NCBI RefSeq assembly: GCF_910592395.1
Contig: NC_088323.1
Location: 2,482,001 to 2,542,000 of the forward strand
From: Lineus longissimus
Lineage: Eukaryota; Nemertea; Pilidiophora; Heteronemertea; Lineidae
Length of the DNA: 60,000 nt
Reading direction: 5' to 3'
The translations under genes and the position numbers were made by a program. Of this stretch, positions 46,931 through 57,943 are shown one piece after another (within the stretch, counting starts at the first letter, position 1; every line of letters starts with the position of its first letter). The notes under the pieces were generated by a model. That model was not told the DNA's origin, did not search any database, and saw only the letters and a program-made list of their open reading frames with translations.

Positions 46931-49900
46931 ATGGCCAGCCGCGCAGTTCTACTGATTTGTGCCCTGCTCAGTTTCCAGGTTAGTAAATACCGTTTTAGGT
47001 TTGTTTATTAAGGAGTTTTCGCAAAGGCCCCGAAACGCCAAGGCGAACGCCTATCCAATTGTTTTAGCACCTGATCTTCATGCACCAAGTTGTATGTGTC
47101 GAGATCTCTCTCCACTTCAATTTCAACATTCTCGTGATAATTATACCGGTACATTATCTCAAAGTATGTATGCTATTTCAGAGCATCTGCGGAAAGCCCA
47201 TTGGTAAGTAGAAAGACAAACAGAACTCATTACAAAAACCCTTGCCGAGTATCACCTCCATTTTCAATGGATTGTAGTACTGTAACCAAATGCCGTGCCT
47301 TTTATTAAGTTTTGCAATTCGCAGAAGAGGCCTGAAAAATAGAAAAAAATCACTATCTTTATTTTGAGAATTGCAATAAATATTTCATTTAAAATAAATA
47401 AATTTAAAATAAAAAAAATTCGATTCTTATTTTCGCCAATCGAAGTTACTCGAGAAATCAAATGTTAGCCACGAATTTCTCTCGGTCCATTTAGTGTCGA
47501 GAAATCGACTCATATGTAAGAGGCAAAAAAAGGAATATTCTTATACATGTAGGCGAAGTAAGAAGATTTATAATAAAAAAGAAACACTTCTTATTATACT
47601 ATATCATAGATGTTTATTTTTTGTTTCAGATAAGCATTGCATAGATTATCCGGAAGAATGTGGAGGTGAGTTATAAATTAGGGCACCTCATAGACTTCCT
47701 GGCGAAGGGTTATATCCAATCGCCAATGGATTTATGACCGCACGGCATCTTTAGGGCGTATGAATATTATTGAGTTTTCGCAAAGCCCCCGCAACGCCAA
47801 CGCGAACGCTTATCCCATTGTTCGAGCTTCTGAGCACGATGTCGAACAATGGGATAGGACGGGCGTGTGCGTTTCGGGTGATTGGCGAAAACTCACTTAT
47901 TAAGCAAACTTGACTAAAATTATATTGCGTAAGTAAACATGGTTATATTCTTCAACTTTCAGAATTCTACCAAGGCGATATAATGCTACCCCCGGTAAGT
48001 AAATCGACTACTTCATGCAAATGTATATTTTTTTGGCACGTCTACGAGCTGGCATGAGGTGTAACGGATACAATTCCCTTAAAATGCAAATGCATCAAAA
48101 AGCTCAGTTAAACGAAAACGACCAACGTATTATTAAAGGATGTTATGTCGAAGATAAAAAATCCCCACTTTGGTACAGGGTACGTTATATTCAACTCATT
48201 TGACGGTGATTGATAGACGTTTTAGGTGTGGTTGAACAGAACAGGTGCGTTGTTAAAATGTATTTGTTGATGTCATATCATGACATCTACTCTCAGCATT
48301 TATTTCCATTGTATCGTTTTCCTTCAACAGGAGGGCAAAAGTGCCATGCTCGACCTGACGAAACTTTGGCCGAATGGCGTCATCCCGTACCAGCTGGATG
48401 CATCATATAGTAAGTTCCCTTACGGAATCGACCTCACGGCACAATTAAGTATTTCACCTTAATAGAGCACGTTGTCCGAACAAGCGTACTACTGATCGAC
48501 GTACGGCATTTCTTAAAAAAATCTTTTGATTCGGTTGGCGGTTACCACAGTTGGAAAGTGCCCCCAATTGAACCAGGCGTTAGCGTAGAATACCGACTGC
48601 CATATACTCATTTCTTTTCGACTGTCTTTTAGATTGTTTTCCCTTTGCAGCTACAGAATTTACAAATGTTATGTGGATTTTTTCTCCTTTTCTCCTTTTC
48701 TCCTTCTCCATCGTCTTTTTTCTGATGTGAAATTCAATTTTCCTCCTTCTCCATACAGGCTAGTGTTGTGTTGTTCTTCCCAAGAGTCAAATATAATTTT
48801 GATTTTCGATCTTTTTTAAAGCTTCCACTCAGGTGGCACGATTCCAATCCGCCATTGACGTTTATGACAAAGACACGTGTATCCGATGGGTTCCTAGGAG
48901 CACAGAAACTGCTTACGTAGACGTCAAGCCTAAATCTGGGTACGTAAGAAACCTGATATCAATGGTTTTACTCTTCAAACGAATTAACAAGCGTTGCATT
49001 TGTCTTGTGTCTCGGATCAGCCACACAGACCGGGTCGTATTAATGACATCCCTCGTTTTCTGACGGATGGTTTTTTGAAACCCAAACTTACTGCATTATT
49101 TCAGATGTTCCTCATATGTAGGACGACTACGCTCCTCGACCCCACAAGACATGTCCTTGGTCCCAAATTGCTTCAACAGTTTAGGCACGATTATCCACGA
49201 GATGATGCATGCGTCCGGCTTCGAGCATGAACAGAAGCGATACGACAGAGATGACTACGTGGAGATCCTTTGGGATAATATCAGCTCAGGTAAGAAAATA
49301 ATGAGTACTACAGTGTGTTGTCTCAACACCGAATATAGTTTTGTGTACTTAGGATCAGACCTAATCAATCGAAAATAGGCCTATCAACATCCGAAAGCAT
49401 CCGATATGACGTTCGCTCAACCTTGTGCGAGCCCATCACAACATTGTATCTCAATACGGTATATTTTATAGGGATAGCAAAATGGAATCTGACTCGTACC
49501 TCATTGTATACCATAATGTTCTTGTTCATTATCAGTTCTGCTTGCTTTAAATTGTTAACGTTTAACTGTTTCTAACGTCAATAGGGCTCCTTGAGACAAC
49601 CTTTTTCTTTATCATCGGAGGTTCATTTTCTTTGCAGGCCATGCTTTCAACTTCGACAGAGACACCACTTCTGACATCAACCTCATGGGCGTGCCTTATG
49701 ATTACGGCTCTGTGATGCACTACAGGTAAGATAAAACACATTTTTCCAGTACTATTAGTAAAACCACGCTTGGTAGCATGTGCCTCGTCATGGTGGATAA
49801 TGGAAGAATTGGCTTGAATGGCACCAAGTAATGTATTGTTCATTAACAATACAATAGTATTCACCACTGCAGTGTTCTGAAGGATCAAATCAGGATGCAT

Positions 49901-52900
49901 ATCAGTGCAGAAATCCTTAATCTCATGATCCATTCTGTAAGAGTGAACAAACCATCTGAATAATTTCAGCAAGTATGCATTTTCATCCAACGGCCAACCA
50001 ACCATTCGGACGAAGAATGGAGCCAGCATTGGCCAGAGGAGTGCACTCAGTGACTTTGATAAGTTCAAGCTTAACAAGATGTACAGTTGCCCGGGATTCA
50101 CTGGCACTGTCCCCCCTACTGTGTGTAAGTGCGAATGATGAAGTGAAGACCTTGCAAAACAGTGTTCTCATTACAGGGCGACTCCACAAAAATACAGTCA
50201 GAAAATGAATACAATCGGTGGTAGCAATGGTAGTTTTGGGAGAACTCGTTTACAATGCATTAACCTGAGAGTTCAAAATGCGATGTAGTTCGACCTATGT
50301 TGGCTTATCAGCTAATTTACCTGCTGGGCACTTGAAACTGCTATTAATCACGTTGAAAGCTTGTCCTGAAAAAGTTTCATATATTTCAAAGTCGTTTTGA
50401 TTTTGCAGTGCCTGCAGCAACAAGCTTGCCATTCTCTTGTGACTTCGAGAACAGCATGTGCGGCATGACGTGGGCAAGTGATGACGATTTTGATTGGATG
50501 AGAAATCAAGCCACTACCCCAACGTCCAATACCGGTCCTTCAAATGATCACACCAGTGGCACTGACAAGGGTATGTAAACTGCCTGTAACTTGACACGTT
50601 TGATATTAGGGATGCGCTGAGAAGGATCCTCTCATTATTTGGGTTGTCCATCTGGGAAGAAATAGTATTTGAGAATCCATATTGGCTCCATTATTTCCGG
50701 GGAAAATAATACTTTTAGTTTTCTGTATGGCGTTGGTATAGAGTTAAAATGTAATGTATGGTCATCCTAAAATCACTTTTTTTGAAGGATTTTACATCTA
50801 CATGGAAACATCTACGCCACGAGCGCAAGGAGACAAGGCTCGTCTCAACTCCCCCGTCATCACCAACTCCGGCAACCTCTGTCTCCGGTTCTACTACCAC
50901 ATGTTCGGTGCAGGAATGGGATCCCTGAACGCCTACGCCAGGTCGGGGAGTTCGGAGAAGCGGGTCTTCGCTATGAGCGGAGATCAGGGTGACCAGTGGA
51001 ACTTCGCTCAGGCTGATATCAGTTCTTCCGGTAACATCCAAGTAAGGCATTCCATCCCGATGTAACGTTTTGGGCTTTTCCCTCATATTTCATATTTTGT
51101 TATGTTTCATATTTTGTTATTTTATGTATGTTCAATCAATTGTGTTGGTCATGCTTCGTTATCATGTATACTTAGGTCGTAATTGAGGGAATAGTTGGCG
51201 CCAATTACTTCAGCGACATGGCTATTGATGACGTCAGTATCAATATCGGAACCTGCTCCGGTGAGTCATGGACCATCTCCATTTTTCTCCATTCTTTCTT
51301 TATCCTTAGTCTTACCTTCACGTGGCGGAGGTTTATTGGTATCGAAAACTAACGATTATTTGGCACTGCGAGCGTTTTGCCGGCCTTGGCCAGAAGTGGC
51401 CGCTCCTTTACTGTGGTACCAACGAAGCGATATCAAAGTGCTTTCATCCATACTTGATACTTTATAAAGCATATTATTTCAGGCAACCCTGTTCCAACAC
51501 AGGCCGTCACCACGCCTTCAACAACAGCTGCAACTACCACAGGTATTTTTGTCAAACTTGCATGGAAATATAGAAATTACAAAACACAAATGTACAAAAA
51601 TTGCGTCATGATAATGCCTATCCATTGCAAAATTGGCGTGTTTAGGCCACCTCCTTCTATTGACACGTCCTGAGATGACAATGACGGATTATAAAAAAAA
51701 AATTCAGAGTATTTGGTCAACTGTTGAAAGGTAGAACCAACTAAGTTAATAAACCTACCCCAAATCATGTCTGTCATTCTGAGTTATTGTTTTTACCATC
51801 TCTAGTTGTCACTCCCGCACCTTCCATTAGCGGCCTTCCATACACCTGCAGCTTTGATGACGTCACACAATGCGCTGTGGTACAGGAAACAACTGATGAT
51901 TTTGATTGGACAAACCAATCGGGTTCGACGCCATCTAGTGGCACTGGGCCGACAACAGGAGCAACTGGGTCTGGTAGGCAAATTAATCGATTTGATAACA
52001 CGTTTCCTTTTAATCAGATTTTTGATCTGCATCATTTTTCAGAGAAAAAAGAACCCTAATAGTTGCTTCTTAGTACCTTCTTTCTGTCTTGATTTTTGAG
52101 CGTTCGTATCATACTTATCACAACTTTTATCATTAACAACAACTCCAATCTACAGGCAAGTACATGTTCATCGAGGCTTCATCCCCAAGAGTCCAGGGCC
52201 AGGTTGCCCGCCTTGCGTCCCCAATACTGAAGATGGTCAGCCCAGCATGTGTCTCCTTCTCCTATCATATGTTCGGCTCTGGCACCGGTGATCTCTCGGT
52301 CTCCCTGAGGTCCAGTACAAAGAGTACTGTTTTATTCAGTAAGTCAGGCGCTGCAGCAGCTGACCAGTGGTACAGGGAAGAGATTGAAGTCAGCTTTGGC
52401 GGAGAGGCTCAGGTAATTTACTCACGAACAACTCAAAATTCCAGGTTAATCCACCATCTCCCTGCTTTATTCAAAAGTACTAACCGTCCTGTGTGAAAAT
52501 GTTTCTCTTCAGACGTAGAGTCAAATAATTGCAACTCCTGTGGTTCACGATTTCCAGAAACAAATAAAGGTGTGTCTCTAGTAGCAATGGTGCATTGCAA
52601 TCAAAAAGTACGAAGTCAAATCGATATATGTGACCCGTTCCAGCAAAACCAGTCAAATGTCGCTCTGAGCTTGGCAGGTTGAGACGGACTGTGTGTTAAT
52701 TTCACTATTGTCTGCCTTTTGTGAAGTCTGACGACATCAATTTCTTCTATTATCTCTTGGTGTCACCTGGGCTCATATTATGTGTGACATGCTACTGGTT
52801 TTGCTAGAACGGGTCACATATGTTATGTGATAATATTTTTAAAGCATTTTTTCTGAATTTAGATTGTCTTCACTGGCACCACTGGCAGTAGCTGGCAAGG

Positions 52901-54747
52901 AGACTTGGCAGTTGATGAGCTCTCGGTCACAATTGGAAAATGTAGTAATCGTAAGTTTTTAATTTTTCAACCTGGCTTTGTCAGTTACTGTTGTTAATGT
53001 AAGATTTCGTCTTGCTTTCTTCCTTTCATCGCTCTCTACTTTCAGTATATATTCACGAATTAAAATCTATTATCAGTGAAAATAGTAGGTTGCGAATTTA
53101 TTAATGCATTACATGTGACTTTATTTTCAGCTTCAACGACCCCATCGCCAACTTCAGGTAAATTCTTCATAATAAAGATTTAAAACCAAATATCTAAAAA
53201 ACTAAAAGGTCAGCTGCGTCCGAAACGGTTATACATGTATATGTGGATTGATATCAAAGGACGAGAACCTAACTTTTTATCACCAGGCCTACGCAATATT
53301 AACAAGTATCTACAGCAATACCGTATAATGTTAAGCAAGCCACACGTGTAAGAAAGGTTGCCGTAGCCTTCCATTACTGCACGAAGTTAATATCCGCTGA
53401 AAAAAAGTATGAAGAACGTCCATCTACTAAAAAAGGCATAAAAGCCAAATCCATCACATCTAGTACGCACTCATCAATATTTCAGCTCCATCTACTTACT
53501 TCTCGTGCAACTTTGAAAGCGATATCTGCGGCCTCACTCAGAACACCAACGATGTCCTTGACTGGACCAGGCAGCAAGGGTCTACACCATCCGGCAACAC
53601 TGGACCCGATTCAGGATACGGAGGATCAGGTAATGGGGATACTGACTTGTGAGGGACATATATTCCGAATATCGAAAGGTGGTTGATTGCTTGCGAAAAG
53701 TTTGGTCTTTCCTTCTAGGAGTTCAAGCTTTTAATTATTAGACACTGAGTGCTCAAATTCAAATTCAAATTGTTTATTACTCCTTATAAAAGTACATTTA
53801 CATTGAATTTTTATGTAATAAACATACAAGACGATTAAAAGAACAGAACATGAATAATGAACATTTTACAAAAGCTACAAAAAAAAAAAAAAAAAAAAAA
53901 ATCACCTTCACTTTAACTTAATAACTCACATTCTTGATTGTTTTCAGGGTATTACATGTTTGTCGAGGCCTCACACCCTGCCGTTGTGAATGACACCGCT
54001 TCCCTGACAACGCCCACTTTTAGCCTCTCGGACAAGACCTGTGTCACATACCGTTCCCACATGTACGGATCAACCATGGGCTATCTCACAGTCTTCCTAA
54101 AGATCGGTAACAGCGAATACCAGATGTCGAGGAAAGGTGGCCCAAGTAGTGACAAGGCTTGGACAACTAATTATCTTACAGTAACCTTTACAGGCACTGG
54201 CGCGGTAAGCATTGCCCGAAATGGATATCCCAGGACGAAAATCCTGATATAGGATTCATATAAAGATACTTGTTTAAGACCTTAATGTTTAGTGTATGTA
54301 TGTTATAAAATTCTGATAAAAGTATTATAAGCTTTGGTTAATTGGTCTCAACCGTTGGCTTAAAAACAAGTATAACTACCATCTATCCATCTACGACGTC
54401 CTTTAAACCGAATAAGCTAACAAATTTGAAAAATGCTGTTGATATATTGTTTATTACAGTTTGTTTTCCAAGGGCAAGTAGGCTCGAGCTACCAGAGCGA
54501 CATGGCTCTCGACAGCATCGAGATCAAACCTGGCGCATGTAACACAAGTAAGTATCATAGTGGCGCACTGGAATTCATCCTGATATAAACAATCCATTTT
54601 GTGATCCGCCAAAATATTTTCGCCAATTATTGCTCTTTTCGAAACAAAAATTGCGGCTCATCACACTGATATGAAATCTTGAGGTGACACTTATTGATTT
54701 ACAAAATATTCTCTATCAAACCTGCTGATTTACTTTCAGGCGGCTGA
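46931..54747 (+). CDS. Secreted astacin metalloprotease with three MAM domains
   Basis: The 21 exons are 46931-46978, 47182-47203, 47630-47665, 47963-47994, 48331-48409, 48822-48939, 49105-49289, 49638-49725, 49970-50124, 50409-50570, 50788-51041, 51176-51260, 51483-51542, 51806-51973, 52156-52412, 52863-52950, 53131-53157, 53486-53629, 53948-54204, 54460-54547 and 54740-54747. The total is 2361 nt, or 786 residues, with all phases compatible. The order is signal peptide ([16 protein letters not shown]), a short propeptide with an aspartate switch YQGD, then an astacin domain from about residue 72 ([10 protein letters not shown]). That domain has the zinc site [13 protein letters not shown], Met-turn YGSVMHYS and four cysteines. 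Three MAM domains ([30 protein letters not shown]) follow, with Thr/Pro linkers between them. It ends in SG and stop, with no membrane anchor. Exons 2 and 3 are micro-exons, and skipping exon 2 gives an immediate stop, which supports it. The likely role is secreted protein processing; the substrate is unknown. Confidence 0.93.
47009..47070. mobile_element. Partial copy of the GAGTTTTCGC MITE (one end only)
   Basis: GAGTTTTCGCAAAGGCCCCG followed by AAACGCCAAGGCGAACGCC closely matches the left half of the element at 47771-47895. No matching right end was found, so this is a half copy or a solo terminus in the first intron of the astacin-MAM gene. Confidence 0.6.
47771..47895. mobile_element. 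Short inverted-repeat element (MITE), 125 bp
   Basis: It starts TGAGTTTTCGC and ends GCGAAAACTCA. Inner parts also pair (TTATCCCATTGTTCGA against TCGAACAATGGGATA), so nearly the whole element folds into one hairpin. TTAT lies just outside the left end and one base beyond the right end, a possible target duplication. It lies in the third intron of the astacin-MAM gene. Confidence 0.75.
52629..52818. mobile_element. MITE with TGTGACCCGTTC termini and TA target duplication
   Basis: The left end TGTGACCCGTTCCAGCAAAA followed by CCAGT is mirrored on the right as ACTGGTTTTGCTAGAACGGG followed by TCACA. TA flanks both sides (52627-52628 and 52819-52820), as for Tc1/mariner-type elements. The element is about 190 bp, has no coding capacity, and sits in the intron between the second and third exons of MAM domain 2. 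Confidence 0.8.
53754..53902 (+). mobile_element. Poly(A)-tailed retroposon-like 3' end
   Basis: A stretch with repeated AAATTC units and AATAAACATACAAG is followed, about 70 bp later, by a pure A run of about 24 nt (53879-53902). That layout suggests a retrotransposed 3' end. No coding part is visible. Confidence 0.4.
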
Positions 54748-54864
54748 AGGAAAATGCAGTCTAAAACAGACACGATTATCAATGTTTTCTTCTTCAATGT
54801 GACCTACATCAGAACGCGGCTAACGAGCTACATTTAGTGTGAGGATACCATTATTAGATTTTGC

Positions 54865-54879
54865 AATAAAGGAAATAAA
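54865..54879 (+). promoter_or_regulatory. Polyadenylation signals of the astacin-MAM gene
   Basis: Two AATAAA hexamers (54865-54870 and 54874-54879) lie about 120 nt after the TGA stop at 54745-54747. Confidence 0.65.
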
Positions 54880-54941
54880 CTATTTCAAAGCCTTGATTTA
54901 AATCTGTTATTAAATATATGCCCATCCACAATCGAAGGAGT

Positions 54942-55106
54942 TATCTTTCGTCCGTACGTGGGGACCGGGGGGGGGGGGGGGCAGTATTGCATGCCTGCAA
55001 AAAGAGAGTAGACATTGTAAGAGTGTAATATCTTTCGTCCGTAAGTGGGGACCGGGGGGCAGTATTGCATGCCTGCAAAAAAAGAGTAGACATTGTAAGA
55101 GTGTAA
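54942..55106. repeat. Tandem duplication of about 80-87 bp between the astacin genes
   Basis: The two adjacent copies both begin TATCTTTCGTCCGTA. Both contain GTGGGGACCGGGG and GCAGTATTGCATGCCTGCAA and end GAGTGTAA. The first has a 15-G run (54967-54981) where the second has six G, which accounts for most of the length difference. It lies about 300 bp upstream of the second astacin start codon. Confidence 0.85.
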
Positions 55107-55404
55107 TAGATATCAAACAGCGATAACGAGTCTTATCGGTAGACAACGTAACGATTATTATCATAGGTAGCTGTGATAAAATAATTGTTTGCGGGGCGAT
55201 TGATCTGTTGTTGCAGGTGTATTTTTTCAAAGTTAAGTATTTAGATATCGCCTCATATCAGCATGTAGAGACCTTGGACTTATCTTTCAAAACAGCTGGG
55301 GCTTTTCATGTTACTAATACCTCTCGACGCACTTGCCACCCATCCTCATTTTCATTGCCGAGTGAAATAGCACACACCTTCAAGAAACCAACACTTCAAT
55401 AACA

Positions 55405-57943
55405 ATGGCTGTCAAAATGAGCGCGGTTCGTATGCTTGGATTTCTGTTTTGTATTTTTTTGTGTCTGCAGCGTAATGATGCTAACCCGATTCCAGGTGAG
55501 TTAGTTAAATTGAGTGTACAATACAGACTACCATATCAATAGATGTACAAAAACATTAACTCAAGTGAAATACACGTTTCGTGCATGATAATCGTGTGCC
55601 ATGTTCCAAAGTTAAGATTTCTGTCCGCAACGCAATGTACAACCCTTGATCACGCATGTTGTGTATTTCAACATTCTACAACATGCACATTGCTCACGTG
55701 GCCTATTAGCATCGCGCATGGCCTATGGTTTAGGACACGATTTCCATCGGCCAATATCAATAGTTTAGACTCTGTGGCATGAATATTTACTTGTCAATCC
55801 ATTAAGCAGATATCCTTTCCAATTTCACTGAACAGATGCAGATGAAAGTGACAGTTATGTCGAAGAACACCCAGAAGAATTCGGTGACCACTTCGAAGGA
55901 GACATGATCGTGTCTAACGTGAGTAATGAATCACTTCGTTATGAGATGGCTCTGGTGAAAACATTAGATGGAATACAGCAGAGCCATCCTAAGGGTTGTT
56001 ATGGGAACGAATCTTAATGATATCGCAAACGTGAGGCGTACCTTGTGGGGTATAAAGGGCAGACCATTGTAGTTATTTATTGATAGTTTAAAAAATAGGA
56101 TGTCCTTCAATTAACTCTGCTTGTAGGTAAGAAACGCACTCACCCAGAAGTCAAAACGTTGGCCCGGTGGAAGAGTTTACTACAAAATTGACAAGAAGTC
56201 TAACTATAGTGAGTATATTTACAAAACAAATGTAAGCAGGGTATCAAACGTTTTAACTGATGCGAGCTGACTCCCCATACCATTCGCACTAACCTAATTA
56301 AAGCGGCTACATATACTTTTAAAATTAATCTAAACACATTGATTTTTTCCACGTCCGTTTTCCACGTCCGTCCAAAATCAGTACTGATTTTGGACGGACG
56401 TTGAAAAAATCATACAATTAGAGACACCTGTCCAAAATCAGTATCGAAGAATTACTGACTTATTTTGGACGGACGTTGAAAAAATCATACAATTAGAGAC
56501 ACCTGTCCAAAATCAGAATCGAGGAATAACTGACTTTGGACCGGTGTATCAAATTTTTAAATTAGTATTAAATTAAGAAAAAATTCAATCGACAAATTCA
56601 TCCTTGTATGAAATAAGAAAAATATTGAGCTCATTTCTGCTAAATTTAATAAATTTCGGTAGATCCCATTTTGCAGAAATAGATCTCACTCCGTTACTGC
56701 CTATTGTTTTCTTAACATTTTACTTATCTCCTCGCCGTGACTTTTCATCGATATTTTCTTTGCAGCATCCCAAAACCGGGAGAACATCCAGAACGCAATT
56801 GACATATTTGCGAAGAAAACATGCATTCGATGGATTGAAAGAACTACACAAAAGAGTTTCGTCAAGATATTCAGAGGGAAGGGGTAAGGGGGTGATTCTT
56901 CTAACAGCGGGAAGTCGTCGTGGTTTTCCGCTATCACAGGCTATGTGGTTCGTTACAATCACTGAACCAGTAACATGCAGTGAAATTACTCCTACGCCTG
57001 TGAAAAACGCGCTGTTTCCTCGATTCGTTTAATGTGTAAGGGTGCCTCTCATTTCATGAATATCCACAACCGAGTTTCCATTCAATCTAGTTTTAACATG
57101 TCTTGCAGTTGCTACTCTGTCTTGGGCCGGTCTAGTAAGGGGAATAGGCCCCAGAAACTGTCACTCGGCACCGGATGCCTCGGAGTGGGCACAATTCTGC
57201 ACGAGATGCTCCATGCAATCGGCTTCGTGCACGAACAGAGCAGAGCCGACAGAGACGACTACATCAAAGTCATGTATGATAACATCCAAAAAGGTGAGAA
57301 AATGAAGATGAACTAGTGAAATATATATACGCCCGTAGCTATTCTGAACATTCAGCGGTAGTCGCTGGTTCCTAGACTTTACTTGGAAGCCCTGTCCGAA
57401 GTATAAAGCTACAAGCACATCTTCGTTAAGATCAAATGACGTTGCATGTACTTTTGTGTACACGTGTAGGTAAAATTTTGTAAGTTTCTTACTATTATAA
57501 GACTTTTGAAATCATCTTGCAAATATTGTACTCTAAACAATGTACATGTATATGAAACTTATCTGAATTTTTGACCTGGGATAGCGAACATCACCACGCA
57601 GTTGATGTCGTTAACAGACAAACTATTTAAACTTTGCTAAATACATGAAATGGTAACTGCACTTTATAGCCATACCCTGGAGTTTGAAATTTCCTTACAA
57701 AAACCTTTCCCTTCGACAGGAAAAGCCGGAAATTTCAAGAAGTATTCCGTCAAAGCTATCCAACACCTGGACGCGGCTTACGATTATGGATCCATCATGC
57801 ACTACGGCAAGAAGGCCTTCTCGAAGAACAAGAAAGATACTATTAGACCAATAGACCGAGCCATGAGAATCGGCCAGCGAGCGAGAATGTCCAACACTGA
57901 CATTCTCAAAGTTAACCGACTTTATCAGTGTGATAAAGTATAA
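55405..57943 (+). CDS. Secreted astacin metalloprotease, single catalytic domain
   Basis: The six exons are 55405-55495, 55836-55918, 56127-56208, 56766-56883, 57109-57293 and 57720-57943, totalling 783 nt (260 residues), all in phase. The start ATG opens a signal peptide ([14 protein letters not shown]). The acidic propeptide carries a canonical aspartate switch FEGD. A KSKR basic site precedes [10 protein letters not shown], the start of the mature enzyme, so activation by a trypsin- or furin-like cut is plausible. The zinc site is [13 protein letters not shown] and the Met-turn [12 protein letters not shown]. Four cysteines occur as in the family. It ends RLYQCDKV with no accessory domain. 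Exons 4 and 5 have exactly the lengths (118 and 185 nt) of exons 6 and 7 of the upstream astacin, but the Met-turn intron of that gene is absent here. Confidence 0.94.
56347..56534. repeat. Inverted/tandem repeat cluster with a perfect 38-nt palindrome
   Basis: 56364-56401 is a perfect palindrome (ACGTCCGTCCAAAATCAGT and its reverse complement). The arms extend imperfectly outward (GATTTTTTCC against TGAAAAAATC). The right half is then repeated as a unit of about 74 bp (GGACGGACGTTGAAAAAATC onward; copies start at about 56388 and 56463). Each unit has its own internal pairing of CCAAAATCAG with a diverged partner. It is a nested MITE-like structure in intron 3 of the second astacin. Confidence 0.8.

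Noticed and set aside
49562-50107. 181-codon minus-strand open frame
   Set aside because: It lies antisense over two confirmed astacin exons and their intron, and is a shadow of the sense coding sequence.
56604-57032. 142-codon plus-strand open frame
   Set aside because: It spans intron, the real exon 56766-56883 in a different frame, and intron again. The exon in its correct phase gives the astacin TCIRWIE segment.
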